Shown here: piece by piece, positions 61,116-64,000 of the stretch
Layout: each line of letters begins with the position of its first letter
How positions within the stretch are numbered: position 1 is the stretch's first letter
Source of the DNA: an uncultured Prevotellaceae bacterium
Lineage (GTDB): Bacteria; Bacteroidota; Bacteroidia; Bacteroidales; Bacteroidaceae
Assembly: GCA_902799765.1 (NCBI GenBank)
Contig: CADCBZ010000013.1
Coordinates: 1-64,000, forward strand
DNA: 64,000 nucleotides
Reading direction: 5' to 3'
The notes under the pieces: generated by a model
What the model was told of the DNA's origin: nothing
The model's database searches: none
The model's input: the letters and a program-made list of their open reading frames with translations, nothing else
Translations under genes and position numbers: made by a program

Positions 61116-63274
61116 AGCGTAGCAATAAACTTCTTAAGTTCTTCACCAATGACATCCAACTCATTTGTAGCAGTTTTCTTGCCAGTAGCATCATAACCAA
61201 TCTCTTCGGCAATAGCCATGAAGATAGGATAATCAGGAAGATTACTCTGTTTTGCCTGCAGATACTGCTCTGTCAGATTGGTTTTCAATTCGTCAATCTT
61301 TGCAGCATACTCTTCAAGCATAGAGGCATTCCATGACTTGTATTCGTCTGTTTGCTTTGCAGCAGTAGCCGAAATTCGTTGCTTCCCTTTTATTTCTTCT
61401 GCTTTAAGCTTTTGCTTCTGTTTGATTTCTTTGTCCCATTGAGTTCGCTGAGCGAGGTAATTGCTGTCGCTTAGCAGTGTGTTTTCTATGTTCTTTTTAG
61501 TTTGAATGAGTTTCTCCGTTTCCACCTTCTTCCATTTTCGAAGAAACAAAACAGAACTCTTTACACCAGCACCATTAGCGGCAAATGCTGTTTGGGGCAT
61601 ACTCACCACAGCAACAATGCGGAACCAGTCTTCAATCTGAGTCCTGACGTATTGCATACTGCTATTTGTAAGAATGCCATCTGGAAGAACAATTGCCAAA
61701 TAGCCATCCTCTTTCAGGAACTTATAATCTTGTTCTATAAATAGTACTTCTGTGCTTTGTCCGTCACGTGTAATCTCTGGTTGGACTTTTACTGCCAGCC
61801 AATCTTCTTCTTTCTTACCTAGTTGATATGTTTTCAAATATGCCTGCTCGCTTTGGCGGATGGTACTTCCAAATGGTGGATTTGTGATGATGAAATCAAA
61901 CGTTCCATATGTAAACCCTTGGTTGCTAGTTTTTGCAAAAATCATTTCATCAGAAACAAGGCCATCGGAGGTGATGACGTTGGTATGGCCATCGTCGTGG
62001 ATAATCATATTCATCTTGGCTGCACGTGATATCTGCTCGCTGATTTCTATGCCATAGAGATTCTTCTCAGCAAAGTCATGCCAATATGGGAACCATTTAG
62101 CATATTGCTTGGTATCTGTCCTGTAGTTAGGATAATAGCTTGTTGCCTGATCACGAACCTTATTTAACGCATAAAGCAAGAAACCACCACTACCGCAAGA
62201 AGTATCCAAAACTTTGGAGTCATTCTTTATAGGCAAAACATCGACAATAAACTTCACAATTTCGCGAGGAGTAAAGTATTGACCAAAGTTACCTCTAAAG
62301 AATGATCCCATAAATGTTTCAAAAGCACGTCCCTTACTGTCAAGGTCCGTCTCACTAAGATTAACGCCTTCAAGATAACCGACAACTGTTCTTATCTTCT
62401 CAGGTGTCAAACGGATATTGTCACGAAATACCTCTTTATCTTTGGCCCTACCTTCCTCGTAAAGTGCCTTGATTCGGTTACATAGGTTTTCATTTTCTTT
62501 TGAACGCCTTTTTGCAGCATCTTTCTCTTCATCTCTTGTAACTGTTATGATTTGAAAATCGTAAGGTTCACCCATTCTTCTCGGTTTCCTTTCGTCCCAG
62601 ATTTTACAGAAGATGAGTTTGTCCAATTCATCAAAAGCCTCAGAAGGATTTAACTGTCCTCCTGCCCATAATGCTTCATGAGCCTGTTTGAAACGACGCG
62701 TCAAATCAGACTGGTCTATAACAGCCAAGTCAAAGAATCGCTGTTTTCCCGCTTCTTCAGGAAGATACTGCGCCTCATAAACGTATTTATAGGTAGCAAT
62801 GTTCTCAACGCCGTATTGAGGAATGTCAGGTAACTGGTTTCTTGCATTTTGGTTCTTATCAACTTCAAAGTAATCAGACTTAATGCCAGATGTTACCCAG
62901 ACGTATTTTACATCACAAGGCAAAGCAAACGCGTAACTATATGCTTGTTCTATGGCTTGCTGATACTCTGCCTCGCTGACCTCCTGACGTTTACACTCCA
63001 CCAAGATGTGTGGACTCATACACATCTCATCATCATAGACAACGATATCTGCTTCTTTGATTTCCCGACCCATAGTAACAGGAACAAACTGTCTTATTCG
63101 ACTCTCTGGATAATTATAATCCAGTATCAGCCTAAGAAACGTCTCAGCCTGTACTTTTTCTTCAGGATTGTTGTAATTACGTTCTTTCTTTTGATAGATA
63201 TATGTAATTCTGGACTTGTCTTCATTAAATGAGATAAGCCCTTTGTCAATTCCTAATTGTATATAATCTTTCAT
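61112..63274 (-). CDS. Restriction nuclease-N6-adenine methylase fusion (type IIB/BcgI-like)
   Basis: 720 aa. N-terminal HsdR_N-like PD-(D/E)xK nuclease (about 35-135: Asp76 in EADIVV, Glu93 and Lys95 in LVECKRQ). Methylase part about 300-620: GQYFTPREIV, motif I VLDTSCGSGGF (355-365), motif IV NPPF (465-468). C-terminal coiled coil. Nuclease plus methylase with separate HsdS and no helicase in view resembles BcgI-type systems, which cut on both sides of the site. A helicase gene could lie beyond the window. Confidence 0.88.
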   Translation of the reverse strand: MKDYIQLGIDKGLISFNEDKSRITYIYQKKERNYNNPEEKVQAETFLRLILDYNYPESRIRQFVPVTMGREIKEADIVVYDDEMCMSPHILVECKRQEVSEAEYQQAIEQAYSYAFALPCDVKYVWVTSGIKSDYFEVDKNQNARNQLPDIPQYGVENIATYKYVYEAQYLPEEAGKQRFFDLAVIDQSDLTRRFKQAHEALWAGGQLNPSEAFDELDKLIFCKIWDERKPRRMGEPYDFQIITVTRDEEKDAAKRRSKENENLCNRIKALYEEGRAKDKEVFRDNIRLTPEKIRTVVGYLEGVNLSETDLDSKGRAFETFMGSFFRGNFGQYFTPREIVKFIVDVLPIKNDSKVLDTSCGSGGFLLYALNKVRDQATSYYPNYRTDTKQYAKWFPYWHDFAEKNLYGIEISEQISRAAKMNMIIHDDGHTNVITSDGLVSDEMIFAKTSNQGFTYGTFDFIITNPPFGSTIRQSEQAYLKTYQLGKKEEDWLAVKVQPEITRDGQSTEVLFIEQDYKFLKEDGYLAIVLPDGILTNSSMQYVRTQIEDWFRIVAVVSMPQTAFAANGAGVKSSVLFLRKWKKVETEKLIQTKKNIENTLLSDSNYLAQRTQWDKEIKQKQKLKAEEIKGKQRISATAAKQTDEYKSWNASMLEEYAAKIDELKTNLTEQYLQAKQSNLPDYPIFMAIAEEIGYDATGKKTATNELDVIGEELKKFIATL

Positions 63275-63285
63275 GGATGGACGAA

Positions 63286-63897
63286 TTATTTAGTATCACA
63301 TTCTTTTTCTTTCCTAATATCATCAAGTACTTTCCCATTGTACGAGAAATATTTGGCACCTTGGTAGGCACCAGAAGTGTTGCGATGTTCCTCTGGCATA
63401 AAGGTACCAACGAATGGAGATAGTTTATAGATGCGGCCCTCGTATTCAATAGAATCGTCGGAAGCAACCTTTACTACTATTCCAGTAGGGTCGAAGGTGA
63501 TTTGTTCGCCAATTTTGATGCCACACATAGAGAACTTGAAACGGGGGCGTTTTACCTCTCGTTTCTGTGGTTCTTTGTGTTCGCTTTTCACAATAGGCCT
63601 GTTATCTTCGTAAAGTGTCACTTCGGCATCGTCTATTGTCATGGCAATATCACGGAAGATGTCGAGGGCCATCTGTGGGGCCACATTGAAGAACGTCTTA
63701 TGCACCAATTTCTCCACTTCATTGTATTTCGTAGTCTTCATCGTGGCGAAAATCTCGAAGGGCAAGGGAACAGCTGTATTATCCAGTTCTTTGCTTCTCA
63801 CATCCACAGGACGACTGCTCTTTCCGATCTTTACCCAATCCTCGCGAAAGCTGGGATTGGTCAGTATATAAACGTAACCTGGTTCTTTGTTGTTCAT
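63286..63897 (-). CDS. GIY-YIG/T5orf172-type protein
   Basis: 203 aa from ATG 63897. N-terminal GYVYILTNPSFREDWVKIGK and a later DVRSKELDNTAVPLPFEI match the T5orf172 branch of GIY-YIG proteins; the C-terminal half (about 110-203) is a basic then beta-rich domain that I do not recognise. Such genes are common in phage and defence islands. 11 bp before the methylase gene. Confidence 0.82.
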   Translation of the reverse strand: MNNKEPGYVYILTNPSFREDWVKIGKSSRPVDVRSKELDNTAVPLPFEIFATMKTTKYNEVEKLVHKTFFNVAPQMALDIFRDIAMTIDDAEVTLYEDNRPIVKSEHKEPQKREVKRPRFKFSMCGIKIGEQITFDPTGIVVKVASDDSIEYEGRIYKLSPFVGTFMPEEHRNTSGAYQGAKYFSYNGKVLDDIRKEKECDTK

Positions 63898-63910
63898 ATT
63901 GTAGTAATAT

Positions 63911-64000
63911 CTAATCAAATAACTTCCAAAAATCTATTGCATTCATGAAGCGGAACTGGGGCTTTCCTGCAAACAGGCGTTTTAGGCGGTTGTATTGGGT
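63911..64000 (-). CDS. 3' end of an unidentified gene
   Basis: The last 29 codons of a minus-strand gene that continues past the window (ending NAIDFWKLFD). Stop 13 bp before the GIY-YIG gene, so it belongs to the same gene row. Too little to identify. Confidence 0.6.
   Translation of the reverse strand, partial: TQYNRLKRLFAGKPQFRFMNAIDFWKLFD

Noticed and set aside
59676-63274. Phase-variable hsdS shuffling locus
   Set aside because: Only one hsdS, no recombinase and no visible inverted repeats.
1-64000. tRNA, rRNA or transposase genes
   Set aside because: No gap holds a tRNA-like cloverleaf as far as I can read, and no translated frame looks like a transposase or integrase.

Overview
This is a Bacteroidota chromosome fragment, most likely Prevotella or a close relative (Segatella/Xylanibacter). 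The support is a SusC/SusD pectin locus, promoters of the Bacteroidota type (TTTG, 19-21 bp, TAnnTTTG), weak Shine-Dalgarno sequences, and Bacteroidales gene neighbourhoods (coiled-coil/zapA/rny, DUF4924). I see no rRNA, tRNA, CRISPR array or transposase.

Layout. 1-511: 3' end of a GH57 amylase. 601-13683: pectin utilisation locus, with a PL10-CE8 fusion on +, and on - a GH28-GH105 fusion, SusC and SusD as one unit, then a GH3 with its own promoter. 13773-20380: complete trp operon in the order BEGDCFA, preceded by a leader peptide with three Trp codons and an attenuator. 20450-30433: housekeeping genes: thioesterase, ROK glucokinase, then a long + run (LysE exporter, DUF4924, rfbD, prfC, Sua5/TsaC, CLC, fmt, a 34-aa small ORF, rpe). 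30411-35026: ECF sigma factor, rfbA, and a coiled-coil/zapA/rny group. 35033-37737: cobT-cobU-cobS operon with a TSCPD protein. 37838-42196: SUMF1-type lipoprotein, Na/Pi symporter, and a two-component system in which both genes are broken. 42189-47922: a B12-riboswitch operon of two TonB receptors flanking a CbiK-like lipoprotein. 48010-57175: cobalamin genes (cobB broken, cobQ, cobD-like, cbiB broken, BtuF- and BtuC-like genes, CbiJ-CbiD fusion) and a FetB-like permease. 57190-64000: AT-rich accessory island with a decayed PDDEXK (DUF1016) gene, three unknown membrane-anchored proteins, HsdS, a nuclease-methylase fusion, a GIY-YIG protein, and the end of one more gene.

How the genes work together. 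The pectin enzymes and SusCD form one degradation and uptake module. The three cobalamin blocks cover outer-membrane uptake, periplasmic handling, inner-membrane transport and late corrinoid assembly. The rest is mostly core metabolism.

Most notable points: (i) the readable trp attenuator; (ii) five loci between 40.7 and 57.3 kb (response regulator, histidine kinase, cobB, cbiB, DUF1016) that each lack a short internal segment of an otherwise well-conserved gene; (iii) two intergenic arrays of about 15-22 bp palindromes repeated every 22 bp; (iv) palindromic elements inserted inside cobB; (v) the B12-controlled receptor-CbiK-receptor operon; (vi) the restriction-modification island with three co-directional membrane proteins of unknown function.
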